Assembly: GCA_020636045.1 (NCBI GenBank)
Contig: JACJYP010000013.1
Location: forward strand, 62,001 to 126,000
Direction: 5' to 3'
Source: Lewinellaceae bacterium
GTDB taxonomy: Bacteria; Bacteroidota; Bacteroidia; Chitinophagales; Saprospiraceae
Length of the DNA: 64,000 nucleotides
Positions within the stretch are counted from its first letter, which is position 1; each line of letters opens with the position of its first letter. The notes under the pieces are model-generated. The model saw only the letters and a program-made list of their open reading frames with translations, was not told the origin of the DNA and searched no databases. Shown in pieces: positions 25,514-34,353 of this stretch. The translations under genes and the position numbers were made by a program.

Positions 25514-28366
25514 TCATTGAGCGATGATTAGCCTGCCGGAAGCGAGTAAGCGGCCTTTGCTTTCGATCCGGAAAAAATGCAGCCCTGCGGGCAAGCGGTT
25601 GCGACGGAAGCGGCAATCCGGCCCCGTAAACGATTCATCCCTTTCCAAAACACCCAGTGGATTGAAGATGCTGAGCCGCATGGGCATATCGGCCGGGATG
25701 TCGTTCAGATGGAACCGGATCTCTTCCGCAAACGGATTGGGATAGGCCTCCCATTCAATGCCGTTATCGGGCAGGTCTTTAACAATAGTGGTAAATGGCT
25801 GGCCTACAGTATGATAGGTTGTATTGGTGATCACGGGTTCGTTGTAATCGAAATAAATGGCCGCATGGTTTTCGATCACGCTGCCCAGGGGCAGGTCTGG
25901 GCGCTGCGACACGCTGAACATCACAAAACCGTGCGAGGCGGGTTCGTTGGTGGCGCTGTCGATCAGCAGGATATCGCTGAAGCGAAAAACCAGTTCGCCG
26001 AGATCGTTCACTTCAAACGTGTAAGGATGACTGGCCGGGCCGGGCCGCACGGAAGATGCGTCGAGCAACGGCGACAGGGTGTCGCGGATCACGACGAGGA
26101 ACGCCGTGTCGTTGCCGGTGTTCTGAAAGCGGACCATGTATTCAAGTTCCTGGTTGCGCTCGATGTAATGCGCATCCTGCCAACCCTGCGGGAATCCGCG
26201 CTTGTCGTTGGGGTCGTACGAGGCGATCACCTCATCGCAGTGGACCGCCTGAAAAAGATCGCCTTCGTCGTTGGGAAATTGCAAAGAACTGGATGCCGCC
26301 ACCCCGCCACAGGGCGATACGAGCGCCGATGGCGTGCTAAATCCCGGATGGCCGGGCCGCTGTTGCGTTTGCAGGAAATAAGGTCCGCCAACCGGATTCG
26401 GCACCACGACCAGCGTGTCTTCGCCGGCGTCTAGTTGCACATTGCCCTGCATGTACATGATCTGATCTTCCACGATGACATAATCGACCGCGCCCGTCAT
26501 ATTGCCCGCACCGGTATTGCGGATCGTGAAATGCACATCGCTGTCGCATTCGCCCGTTACTTCGAGGTGCGAACCATCCCACTGCGCGGACGCCGCCGGA
26601 CAAATCGTATCGGGAAAAATATGCGCCTCTACACAAAGGAAATCACCGATCACTGCTTCGCAGTCGACTGACAGCGTAACGGAAAACTGGTCCAAAACAC
26701 CCGGCGGCACATCGGGCAGGTCGAAAAAGAGCGTGTCGCCGCTTTGGGCCGTGAGCGGCACCGAACTGCTCTGATATTGCAGGTCGGGGCTTGAGAGCGC
26801 AAGCCGGACAAATACGTCAGTAGCCGTTGTGCTGCCGCTGTTGAAATATATGATCTTGAACGCGTTGCCGATGCAGCGACGCAGAAACGGCGTCGCAATC
26901 TCCACATACATTTGCGGACAGTCGGCCTGCGCCTGAATACCCAGCGGCGGCGCAGAAACGGTCTGATGGTCGCCGACGACCGGTACGGCGGGGACCGCGC
27001 AGGATTGCCAGAATTGCGGCGTTCCGTACATGGGAGTCGCTGAGAGCGAGAACTGGCCTTCCGAAACGGAGATCAGGAAACTGCCGTCGGGTGAAACGTT
27101 CCGGTAGAAGACTTCGCCTGCCGGGTTTTCCGCTTTTACGACAAAATAGTCGAGCGGACCTTCGCCGGCATCCTGAAGACAATCGCCGTTGTCGTCGCGA
27201 AAGATATTTCCCGAAATTTTGTTCGTGTAGACCTCGCCCTCCTCATTGGTAATGAGGAGATAGGCGGTACTACCGGACTGTATCCCCGGCCCGCCGGCGA
27301 TGGCGAACTTGTTACTGGCCGTCCGTATGATCTGCAAGGGCGCGCCCAGTGTCTGCGGGTTCTGCAAAATGGGTTTTATCCAGTAATACTCGCCGAGTTC
27401 GTCCAGTTTCAGCAAAAACAGGTTTGACTGCGCGCCTGGTATGTACAAATTGTCGCCATCGTCGCGGACAAAACTTTTGATGAAATAAAGGGGATTAATG
27501 CTGTCGGTAGCCCAGGGAAATATCTGCTTGTAGAACAGTTCGTTCCCGTCAGCGTCCGTTTTCAGCAGGCTGATCTTTGTGGGGTCGATGCCGTAGGTAT
27601 CGCCCAGCAGCACGAGGCTGCCGTCGGACAGGACCTCCAGATCGTAGGCGATCTGGGTGGCCGGTTTGTGATACCACTGCTGCCATACCAGATTGCCTGA
27701 GGCGTTTGCGCGAAGCAGGAAAAAGTCGCGATCGGTCCCGTTGAGGCCGGCCCCGCTGACAACTATGTCGCCGCCGGGCAGTTCCCGCAGGCTGGACACC
27801 TGTTCATTGAGCGCGGGGTCGCCGAGCATCTGCGACCACAATATCTGGCCGTTCGCATCGAATTTAACCAGCCGGACATTCTGGTTCAGGGTCGCGTCGC
27901 GGGTATCGCCGGCTGCCAGAAACTGGCCGTCGGAACTTAGGATGATGTCGCGCAAGCCGTTCGGCAGATAATTGTTGTCCACTACCGTCTGCCACACGAT
28001 ATCGCCGGCAGGGCTGATCTTCAGCACCAGGTTTTTCAGTTTGCCGGCATCCGGATAGTTTTCTGCCAGCACAACAAAGCCGCCGTCGGGCGCCGGGCAG
28101 GCGGCAATAGCGCCCGCTCCGCCAAGCGACAGCGGGTTGTCCCATTCGACAACACCAGTCGCGCTGACTTTTTGCATAAACATAGCGCCCGCAGGCGTGG
28201 TGTCGCCGGCCATGAAGAAGCCGCCGTCGGCAGTCTGGATCAGGGCGCTGCACGAGCCGAAACCGTATTGTTTGACAAAGCCCTGCCCCCGCAGCGCTGC
28301 TATGGAAAACAGCAGCAGGGTCGCAGTCAGCAGGTATTGGCGTAAAAGAGTCATGTTCATGATCAT
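25514..28366 (-). CDS. Large T9SS cargo protein with N-terminal beta-propeller-like repeats
   Basis: The 950-residue protein starts with a signal peptide (YLLTATLLLFSIAALRGQ). Its first about 370 residues are repeats of the type GGFVVLAENYPD...LVLKISPAGDIVWQ, as in delta-60/Kelch-like propellers. A linker with a Ca-binding-like DDNGDCLQDAGEGP segment follows, then DUF11-like sandwich domains. A conserved Bacteroidota segment, YDPNDKRGFPQG...YMVRFQNTGNDTA...IENHAAIYFDYNEPVITN, precedes the type A sorting domain (WEAYPNPFAEEIRF...LSIFNPLGV...GLHFFRIESKG). It is exported by T9SS by inference; function is unknown. It is the first gene of the two-gene minus-strand unit. Three Met codons occur within the first five positions, so the start is uncertain by about 12 bp. 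Confidence 0.88.
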   Translation of the reverse strand: MIMNMTLLRQYLLTATLLLFSIAALRGQGFVKQYGFGSCSALIQTADGGFFMAGDTTPAGAMFMQKVSATGVVEWDNPLSLGGAGAIAACPAPDGGFVVLAENYPDAGKLKNLVLKISPAGDIVWQTVVDNNYLPNGLRDIILSSDGQFLAAGDTRDATLNQNVRLVKFDANGQILWSQMLGDPALNEQVSSLRELPGGDIVVSGAGLNGTDRDFFLLRANASGNLVWQQWYHKPATQIAYDLEVLSDGSLVLLGDTYGIDPTKISLLKTDADGNELFYKQIFPWATDSINPLYFIKSFVRDDGDNLYIPGAQSNLFLLKLDELGEYYWIKPILQNPQTLGAPLQIIRTASNKFAIAGGPGIQSGSTAYLLITNEEGEVYTNKISGNIFRDDNGDCLQDAGEGPLDYFVVKAENPAGEVFYRNVSPDGSFLISVSEGQFSLSATPMYGTPQFWQSCAVPAVPVVGDHQTVSAPPLGIQAQADCPQMYVEIATPFLRRCIGNAFKIIYFNSGSTTATDVFVRLALSSPDLQYQSSSVPLTAQSGDTLFFDLPDVPPGVLDQFSVTLSVDCEAVIGDFLCVEAHIFPDTICPAASAQWDGSHLEVTGECDSDVHFTIRNTGAGNMTGAVDYVIVEDQIMYMQGNVQLDAGEDTLVVVPNPVGGPYFLQTQQRPGHPGFSTPSALVSPCGGVAASSSLQFPNDEGDLFQAVHCDEVIASYDPNDKRGFPQGWQDAHYIERNQELEYMVRFQNTGNDTAFLVVIRDTLSPLLDASSVRPGPASHPYTFEVNDLGELVFRFSDILLIDSATNEPASHGFVMFSVSQRPDLPLGSVIENHAAIYFDYNEPVITNTTYHTVGQPFTTIVKDLPDNGIEWEAYPNPFAEEIRFHLNDIPADMPMRLSIFNPLGVLERDESFTGPDCRFRRNRLPAGLHFFRIESKGRLLASGRLIIAQ

Positions 28367-28631
28367 AGCATTTTAATTGCGAGATTAAGAAAGCATACTG
28401 GAGTTAAGTCGGGTTTGCATGTTGAAATGACCGAACGCCGCGGCATCTCCGACCATCCGGTGTTAGAGTTTGTTCAAAATTTTATCGATACAAAAGTGTA
28501 GCAAGTCCCGGCCACCGACAAGGACATTTTTTACAGTTTTTCAGATTGCTATCCACACCATTAACATCATAATTTTTTGTTTTTCAGCATTTTAAAATAT
28601 TTATTTGCAGTACGTTTTCAGCAAAAACAAA

Positions 28632-30050
28632 ATGGATAGTAGCCCGATATTGCAAATTTTACGCGCCTTGCCGCCGCATACCCTTCGCGCGCTCGGGAAA
28701 TTCGTGCACGCGGCTTACCACGTGACCCATCAGGATGTGGTCCGTCTGTTCGATATCCTGCGCGAACAGCTGCCCGGGGCTCCTGATAAAGAAACACTTG
28801 CAAAGCTGCTCAATCCGAAAGGCGGCGTTACGCCCCGGCGGATATATCACCTGAACAATTACCTGCTGGAAGCCGTGGAGAAATTTCTCGCCCAGGAGAT
28901 GTGGGAGCAGCGTCCGCACGACCAGCATCTGGCCACGGTGGAACATTTGCGGCGCCTTCAACTTCGGCGGGAAAGTGCCGGCATGCTCCGCTACGCGCGC
29001 AAGCGCCTCGAGGCCGACCCGCAGCGCGGCGCAGCTTACCATCGAAGCGAATACCTGTTACAACTCGAATCGTACTACCTGTCGCAGCAGGAAGGGCGCA
29101 CCCGATCCGCCAACGTGCAGGAACTGACGGATACGGAAGACGTGGCCTTCATTTGCTCGAAACTGCGCACCGGCTGTTTGCTGCTCAGCCACCAGGCCGT
29201 CAGCAAGCGCAGTTACGATAAAGGGTTGCTGGATAACGTTCTGCAATTCCTCGACGGGCATCGCTACCTGGAAATACCGATCATAGCAGCGTACTATCAC
29301 GGCTACTTCGCCCAGTCGGACCCCGACGCAGATTCGCATTTCAGGCGTCTGAAAATGCTGGTACAGGAGCATGCCGCAGCGTTTTCGCTGGCTGAAACAC
29401 ACGACCTGTACCTGATGGCCATCAATTTTTGCATCCGCCGCATCAACCGGGCCGACGAGCAATATTTTCGGGAAATATTCGACCTGTACCGCTCCGGCCT
29501 GCAGCACGGCGCCCTTCTGGAAGACGGCATTCTTTCGCGCTGGACCTACAACAACATCGCCCTGACTGCCATGCGGCTCCGCGAATTTGACTGGACAAAG
29601 CAGTTTCTGACCGATTTTATGCCCTTTCTGCCCGAAACGCACCGCGAAGGCGCCTACAATTTCAATATTGCGCGCTACTACTACGATACCGGCGACTACC
29701 GGCAAGCAATGCAGCACCTGCTGCGCATGGAATACGACGATGTGCTGCAAAACCTGGCGGCCAAAACGATCCTGTGCAAGATCTACTTCGAACTCGACGA
29801 GGTGGATGCGCTCGAAAATCAACTCGACAGCATCCAGATATACCTGCGCCGCAAGAAAGTGCTCGGCTATCACAAGGAAAACTATACGGCGATCGTACGC
29901 CTGATGCGCAAACTGCTGGCGACCGGCGGCAGCGCCCAGGCGGGCGCGAGGCTGCGCCGCGAGATCGAACAGGCGCCTGTGCTCACCGAACGGGAATGGA
30001 TGCTCAGGCAGCTGGCGCCGGCAGGCAGAAGCGACAAAAACCGGGATTGA
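28632..30050 (+). CDS. Conserved helical-repeat protein of unknown function
   Basis: The 472-residue protein is almost entirely predicted helical. An N-terminal segment (ILQILRALPPHTLRALGKFVHAAYH...LFDILREQLP) resembles a paralogous Bacteroidota family that opens with a short helical domain followed by TPR-like repeats. The C-terminal half has TPR-like pairs such as FNIARYYYDTGDYRQAMQHLL and TILCKIYFELDEVDALENQLDSI. There is no signal peptide or membrane helix, so it is probably cytoplasmic. The ATG at 28632 is preferred over an upstream in-frame TTG (28605). It is divergent from the T9SS genes. I do not recognise a function. Confidence 0.75.
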   Translation: MDSSPILQILRALPPHTLRALGKFVHAAYHVTHQDVVRLFDILREQLPGAPDKETLAKLLNPKGGVTPRRIYHLNNYLLEAVEKFLAQEMWEQRPHDQHLATVEHLRRLQLRRESAGMLRYARKRLEADPQRGAAYHRSEYLLQLESYYLSQQEGRTRSANVQELTDTEDVAFICSKLRTGCLLLSHQAVSKRSYDKGLLDNVLQFLDGHRYLEIPIIAAYYHGYFAQSDPDADSHFRRLKMLVQEHAAAFSLAETHDLYLMAINFCIRRINRADEQYFREIFDLYRSGLQHGALLEDGILSRWTYNNIALTAMRLREFDWTKQFLTDFMPFLPETHREGAYNFNIARYYYDTGDYRQAMQHLLRMEYDDVLQNLAAKTILCKIYFELDEVDALENQLDSIQIYLRRKKVLGYHKENYTAIVRLMRKLLATGGSAQAGARLRREIEQAPVLTEREWMLRQLAPAGRSDKNRD

Positions 30051-30097
30051 CGCACCCTTTACCGGCCAAACAATAATAAAACACCGCAAGAGTTCTC

Positions 30098-30105
30098 TAT
30101 TTTTG
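30098..30105 (+). promoter_or_regulatory. Candidate Bacteroidota -7 element (TATTTTTG)
   Basis: TATTTTTG matches the Bacteroidota TAnnTTTG -7 consensus and lies 72 bp before the peroxiredoxin ATG. No clear -33 TTTG is seen. Confidence 0.4.
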
Positions 30106-30176
30106 CGGCAACACCGCTGCGAGAATCCCGCCGCGACCAATGCCGCTGCCGCGCTTCACCGATCCGAATACCATTT

Positions 30177-30644
30177 ATGCTCACTCCAGGCGACAAAGCC
30201 CCCGAATTTGCCCTTCGCGCCAGCGACAAGGAACTGGTCAAACTTTCCGGCCTGCGCGGGAAAAACGTCGTATTGCTGTTTTTTCCGTTCGCCTTCACAG
30301 GGGTGTGCACCAAAGAACTGCTTTACATGCGCGACAGCCTGACAGAATTCGAACAACTCAATGCACAGGTGCTGGCTATCTCGGTTGACAGCCCGTATGC
30401 CCTGGCCAAATGGAAAGACGAGCAGGGCTTCAATTTTCCGCTGCTCTCCGATTTCAACAAAACCGCCAGCAAAAAATACGATACGCTGTACAAGGAATTC
30501 GGCCTGGGGCTGAAAGGCGTTTCCAAACGCTCGGCTTTCGTGATCGATGGAGAGGGCATCATACGCTACGCCGAAGTGCTGGAAAATGCGGGCGAACTGC
30601 CCAACTTCGACACCGTCAAACAAATCCTGCAATCGCTCAATTAA
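30177..30644 (+). CDS. 1-Cys peroxiredoxin (AhpC/TSA family, AhpE-like)
   Basis: The 155-residue thioredoxin-fold protein has the peroxidatic signature PFAFTGVC (P37, T41, C44), preceded by LVKLSGLRGKNVVLLFF. There is no other cysteine in the protein, so it must use a 1-Cys mechanism with an external thiol as resolving partner. Family members reduce hydrogen peroxide and organic hydroperoxides in the cytoplasm. The ATG at 30177 gives the standard start (LTPGDKAPEFALRASD). The next gene, clpS, begins 9 bp after its stop, so they are probably co-transcribed. Confidence 0.9.
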   Translation: MLTPGDKAPEFALRASDKELVKLSGLRGKNVVLLFFPFAFTGVCTKELLYMRDSLTEFEQLNAQVLAISVDSPYALAKWKDEQGFNFPLLSDFNKTASKKYDTLYKEFGLGLKGVSKRSAFVIDGEGIIRYAEVLENAGELPNFDTVKQILQSLN

Positions 30645-30653
30645 ATCAATATT

Positions 30654-30974
30654 ATGCTGCCGGAATACGACATACTTGATTACGAAAAGCCTCTGTGGGA
30701 AGAAGACGAGGAGGTAGTAGTGGAGGAAGACATCGGCTCCGACATGCCGGCGCATATTATCGTCTACAACGACGATTATAATACCTTCGAATGGGTGATC
30801 GAGTGCTTTGTTGCCGTGCTCAGGCATACGTCGGAACAGGCCGAACAACTCGCGATGATCATCCATTTCAAAGGAAAAGCCACCGTAAAATCCGGCGTCA
30901 AAGAAGAACTCATCCCGCTTTGCGAAGCCCTGCTCGACCGCGGCCTGTCGGCAGAGGTCATCAGCGGGGAATAA
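30654..30974 (+). CDS. clpS: ClpS adaptor (N-degron recognition)
   Basis: The 106-residue protein has an acidic flexible N-terminus followed by the ClpS core: IIVYNDDYNTFEWVIECF, the His in AMIIHFKGKATV and the closing SGVKEELIPLCEALLDRGLSAEV strand-helix pattern. The Asn-Asp pair and His correspond to residues that bind the free amino group of N-terminal destabilising residues. ClpS hands such substrates to the ClpA/ClpC unfoldase for ClpP degradation. aat, whose product creates these N-degrons, starts 41 bp downstream. It lies in an apparent peroxiredoxin-clpS-aat unit. Confidence 0.92.
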   Translation: MLPEYDILDYEKPLWEEDEEVVVEEDIGSDMPAHIIVYNDDYNTFEWVIECFVAVLRHTSEQAEQLAMIIHFKGKATVKSGVKEELIPLCEALLDRGLSAEVISGE

Positions 30975-31015
30975 CTCATCGCGTTGACGACTCAACGTCA
31001 AAGCCCCGGTCCAAG

Positions 31016-31747
31016 ATGCCTGTTTTCTGGCTAAGCGATCACGAACTCACTTTCCCCCACCCCAGTCTCGCCGAGCCCGGCGGGCTGCTCGCCGTGGGCG
31101 GCGATCTGAGCCCCGAACGGCTGGTGCTGGCATATCGCAACGGCATATTTCCCTGGTTCGAGGAAGACGGCCACTACTTCTGGTACGCGCCCGACCCGCG
31201 CTGGGTGCTGTTTCCCGAAGAACTGCGCATACAGAAAAGCATGCGCACGATCTTCAACAACCGGAAGTTTCGCTACAGCCTCGATACCGCGTTCGAAGCG
31301 GTGATCCGCGCATGCGCCGAGACGCCGCGTGAAGGGCAGGAAGGTTCCTGGATATCCCCTTCGTTCGTGGAAGGATACACCATGCTGCACAATCAGGGCA
31401 TCGCCCACTCGGTGGAAGTCTGGCAGGAAGACCAACTGGTTGCCGGCCTCTATGGCCTGTCCCTCGGCAAGATATTTTATGGAGAAAGCATGTTCACCAG
31501 GGTCGCCAATGGATCGAAGGCGGGCTTCATTACCTTTGTAAAAGCCTTGCAGCAGGCAGGATTTCGCCTGATCGACTGTCAGCAACAGACCGCGCACCTG
31601 GAAAGTCTGGGCGCGCGCGGCATTCCGCGCGAACTCTTCATGGAGTATCTTGCAAACAATACCCTGGAGCGGAGCCTGATCGGCGCCTGGGCATTCGATG
31701 AGCAAAAAGGTATCCGCCTGGCCAATCCCGCTTCAAACGGCATATAA
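31016..31747 (+). CDS. aat: Leucyl/phenylalanyl-tRNA--protein transferase
   Basis: The 243-residue enzyme transfers Leu or Phe from aminoacyl-tRNA to N-terminal Arg or Lys, making type 2 N-degrons. It shows the family motifs GGLLAVGGDLSPERLVLAYRNGIFPWF, WYAPDPRWVLFPEELR, WISPSFVEGYTMLHNQGIAHSVEVW, GLSLGKIFYGESMFTR and LIDCQQQTAHLESLGARGIPR. The frame is open upstream to 30791, overlapping clpS out of frame, but the ATG at 31016 gives the standard N-terminus PVFWLSDHELTFPHPSLA. Its position directly after clpS couples production and recognition of the same degron class. Confidence 0.95.
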   Translation: MPVFWLSDHELTFPHPSLAEPGGLLAVGGDLSPERLVLAYRNGIFPWFEEDGHYFWYAPDPRWVLFPEELRIQKSMRTIFNNRKFRYSLDTAFEAVIRACAETPREGQEGSWISPSFVEGYTMLHNQGIAHSVEVWQEDQLVAGLYGLSLGKIFYGESMFTRVANGSKAGFITFVKALQQAGFRLIDCQQQTAHLESLGARGIPRELFMEYLANNTLERSLIGAWAFDEQKGIRLANPASNGI

Positions 31748-31854
31748 AGGCGCACAGGAACCTTTCTGGCTCATATCTGCCTGTTTCCTGCGTTAAAATG
31801 CTTTTTTCATCGGCGGTTTTATCAAACCCTTTTTAAATTGCACAATGTTATTTG

Positions 31855-31889
31855 TCGGCTTACGGTGGACGGCGGACGGTAGACGGTTG
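31855..31889. repeat. Short ACGG-type heptad array
   Basis: Five consecutive 7-bp units: TCGGCTT, ACGGTGG, ACGGCGG, ACGGTAG, ACGGTTG. The array sits 108 bp after aat and 50 bp before the M23 peptidase gene, the only one of the family not touching a stop codon. The following bases (GATTAAC, GACTCAT, GACTTAA) continue a weak 7-bp rhythm. Confidence 0.8.
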
Positions 31890-31938
31890 CTGATGATTAA
31901 CGACTCATGACTTAAACAAACACTTTAATCTTTTTACG

Positions 31939-33693
31939 ATGCGGAAATATTGGTTTCAAGCGCTTCTGCTCGGCGCATTTCTGGTCCCGATCTTGTCTTT
32001 TGAAAATGCCGATCCCGATGACCCCGGCCATGGCGCCGATTATCCGAAGGACTACTTCCAGCCTCCGGTGGCCGACAATGCCATACGCCTGAACGGCACT
32101 TTTGGCGAATTGCGGTCCAATCATTTTCATACGGGCATCGATATCGACAGCAAAACCGGCGGCGTGGGCCAGCCTGTGTTCTCGGCAGCCGACGGCTTCG
32201 TCGACCGCGTGAAAGTGCAGGCCGGCGGCTACGGCAACGTCGTATACATCAAACACCCGAACGGATATACCACCGTGTATGCGCACCTGTTGCGTTTTTC
32301 TCCCGAGATAGAGCGCTACGTAAAGGAAATACAATACAAACGGGAGCGATTTGAGGTCGATCTGCGCCCGCCCGACGGAGTTTACAAAGTAAAAAAGGGA
32401 GAAGAGATCGGCAAACTGGGCAATTCCGGAGGCTCCACGGGCCCGCACCTGCATTTCGAGATACGAAAATCATCGACCGGCAATGCGCTCAATCCCCTGC
32501 TGTTCGGGCTGCCGATCACCGACAAGGTTGCGCCCGATATCCGCGATATGAAGGTGTATTTCCTGAATGAAAAACGCGAGGTGCTGATGAGCAAGGCCTT
32601 CCCCCTGCAGCAACGCAGTGACGGCAGTATAGGCGTGTTCGGCGACACCGTCAGCCTGGGCGCATGGCGCGTGGGTTTCGGAGTGAAGGCCTACGACCGG
32701 CAGAGCGGCCATCGCAACGACAACGGCATTTTTGCGATCCGGATGTTTGCCGACGGACAACTGGCGTATCAGTGGCAGGTCGACGAGATCGATTTCGACG
32801 AGTCGCGTTATCTCAATGCACACGTGGACTACAGCGCCCGGCAGCGCTACGGCGCCTGGTTTCACCGGTGTTTCGTGCTGCCCGGCGACCGCATGAGCAA
32901 TTATTCCCGCACCGAGACGCTGGGCGCCATATCGCTGTCGAAGGAAAAGCCCGTTAAAATAGACATGCAGATCACTGACGCCGCCGGCAACCGGAAAAAC
33001 GTCACTTTCTGGGTAAAGCGCGACGAACCCATGGAAAGTTACGTCAGCACCCCTTACCAGTACGAATTGCCGTACGACGCGGAAAGCCACATTGATCTGG
33101 AGGACTTTACGATGACCATGCCGAAAGGCGCCTTGTACGAAACCCTGCTGTTCCAGTTCAAGACCACCCCCGACGACAGCGAAAGCGCCTACTCATCCAC
33201 CTATCACCTGCACGACTCCCGCACACCGGTGCACCGTTATTTCGAGATCGGCATCAAGCCGCGAAACCTTCCGGCAGAACTGCGCAACAAGGCCATCATC
33301 GCCAAATGTCAGGGAAAACGCCCCGACAACTGCGGCGGCAGCTGGCGCGGCGATTTTCTTGTCACCAAAGTCCGCGAACTGGGCGATTACTGCGTAATGA
33401 TCGACAATACGCCTCCGACCATCACGCCGGTCGTGTTCAGCGCCGATATGCGCAAGAAAAACACCATGTCGTTCCGCATCCGCGATAACCTGGATGTGAA
33501 CGGCAGCGCCGACGGGCTTTCTTACCGGGGTACAGTGGACGGCAAATGGGTTTTGTTCGAATACGATCGCAAACGCGACCGCATTACGCACACTTTCGAC
33601 GGCCGCATCGGCCGCGGGCAGCACCAGCTGCGTCTGGTGGTCAAAGACGACCGCGGCAACGAAGCCATTTTCGAGCGCAGCTTTACGCGGTAA
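31939..33693 (+). CDS. Secreted M23 (LytM-type) metallopeptidase
   Basis: The 584-residue protein has a signal peptide (FQALLLGAFLVPILSF) and an M23 peptidase domain in the first about 190 residues. Zinc ligands are visible as H64-x-x-x-D68 in NHFHTGIDID and the HLHFE motif (about residue 176), with GGYGNVVYIKHPNGYTTVYAHL between them. A 390-residue C-terminal extension of beta-sandwich character follows, with no second catalytic motif. Family members cleave peptidoglycan cross-bridges or act as cell-division and envelope-remodelling factors. Long C-terminal additions are frequent in Bacteroidota members. It is convergent with the sigma factor gene, with only 3 bp between the two stop codons. 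Confidence 0.9.
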   Translation: MRKYWFQALLLGAFLVPILSFENADPDDPGHGADYPKDYFQPPVADNAIRLNGTFGELRSNHFHTGIDIDSKTGGVGQPVFSAADGFVDRVKVQAGGYGNVVYIKHPNGYTTVYAHLLRFSPEIERYVKEIQYKRERFEVDLRPPDGVYKVKKGEEIGKLGNSGGSTGPHLHFEIRKSSTGNALNPLLFGLPITDKVAPDIRDMKVYFLNEKREVLMSKAFPLQQRSDGSIGVFGDTVSLGAWRVGFGVKAYDRQSGHRNDNGIFAIRMFADGQLAYQWQVDEIDFDESRYLNAHVDYSARQRYGAWFHRCFVLPGDRMSNYSRTETLGAISLSKEKPVKIDMQITDAAGNRKNVTFWVKRDEPMESYVSTPYQYELPYDAESHIDLEDFTMTMPKGALYETLLFQFKTTPDDSESAYSSTYHLHDSRTPVHRYFEIGIKPRNLPAELRNKAIIAKCQGKRPDNCGGSWRGDFLVTKVRELGDYCVMIDNTPPTITPVVFSADMRKKNTMSFRIRDNLDVNGSADGLSYRGTVDGKWVLFEYDRKRDRITHTFDGRIGRGQHQLRLVVKDDRGNEAIFERSFTR

Positions 33694-33696
33694 GGA

Positions 33697-34353
33697 TCAA
33701 CTTTCCGGCACTTTTGAGGAAACACGCGGCCGATCGAGGTAGTCGCCGGCAGCCGGCGTTTTCAGCAGCTTGTGCAACTGCGCTTTTGCCCTGAACAGCT
33801 GCGCCTTGACCGTGCCCATCGGCAGGTCGAGGTGGCGTGCCATTTCTTCATAACCCATTTCTTCGAAATAGCGCAACTCAATAAGCCGCCGATAAGGCTC
33901 GCTGAGTCCGTTGAGCAATTCGTGGATCAGCGCGTGGCGCTGCTCGCGGATCATGACTTCCTCGGGCGTCGGGCCCGCCGTAAGGGGACCGCCGAAGTCG
34001 GGCGATGCCGGTGCGGTAGCGAACAGGCCGTCGAACCAGACGGAGGGCATGCGTTTTTTCCGGTTGTGATCGATGCAGTTGTTGAGCGCGATCCTGAACA
34101 ACCAGGTGCTGAAAGCATGCGTCGGCGCGTAGGAAGAAAGGTTGAAAAACGCCTTTTCAAAGGCTTCCATGGTAAGGTCTTCTGCCTCGACGGGGTTTTT
34201 CACCCGCTGCAGCATGAACCTGTAGATGGTTTTTTGATAGCGACCGAGCAGTGCGGCATAGGCGAGTTGGTTGCCTGCAACGGCGGTCTGAACAAGATGA
34301 TAGTCATCCTGCGCACGATTGTTGCGCGGGATGCGATGTCCGATTACTTCCAT
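33697..34353 (-). CDS. ECF-type RNA polymerase sigma factor
   Basis: The 218-residue protein has sigma region 2 (YAALLGRYQKTIYRFMLQRVKNPVEAEDLTMEAFEKAF, FSTWLFRIALNNCIDHNRKKR) and region 4 (LSEPYRRLIELRYFEEMGYEEMARHLDLPMGTVKAQLFRAKAQL). This is a standard SigW-like ECF layout for a cytoplasmic transcription factor. Between regions is a 45-residue linker with SVWFDGLFATAPASPDFGGP. No anti-sigma gene is adjacent. Instead it overlaps the 3' end of the glycosyltransferase gene by 10 bp, implying translational coupling. Confidence 0.93.
   Translation of the reverse strand: MEVIGHRIPRNNRAQDDYHLVQTAVAGNQLAYAALLGRYQKTIYRFMLQRVKNPVEAEDLTMEAFEKAFFNLSSYAPTHAFSTWLFRIALNNCIDHNRKKRMPSVWFDGLFATAPASPDFGGPLTAGPTPEEVMIREQRHALIHELLNGLSEPYRRLIELRYFEEMGYEEMARHLDLPMGTVKAQLFRAKAQLHKLLKTPAAGDYLDRPRVSSKVPES

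Noticed and set aside
28540..28565. CTATCCACA near 28550 as part of a second DnaA-box cluster
   Set aside because: Single one-mismatch box without neighbours; expected by chance in an AT-rich gap.
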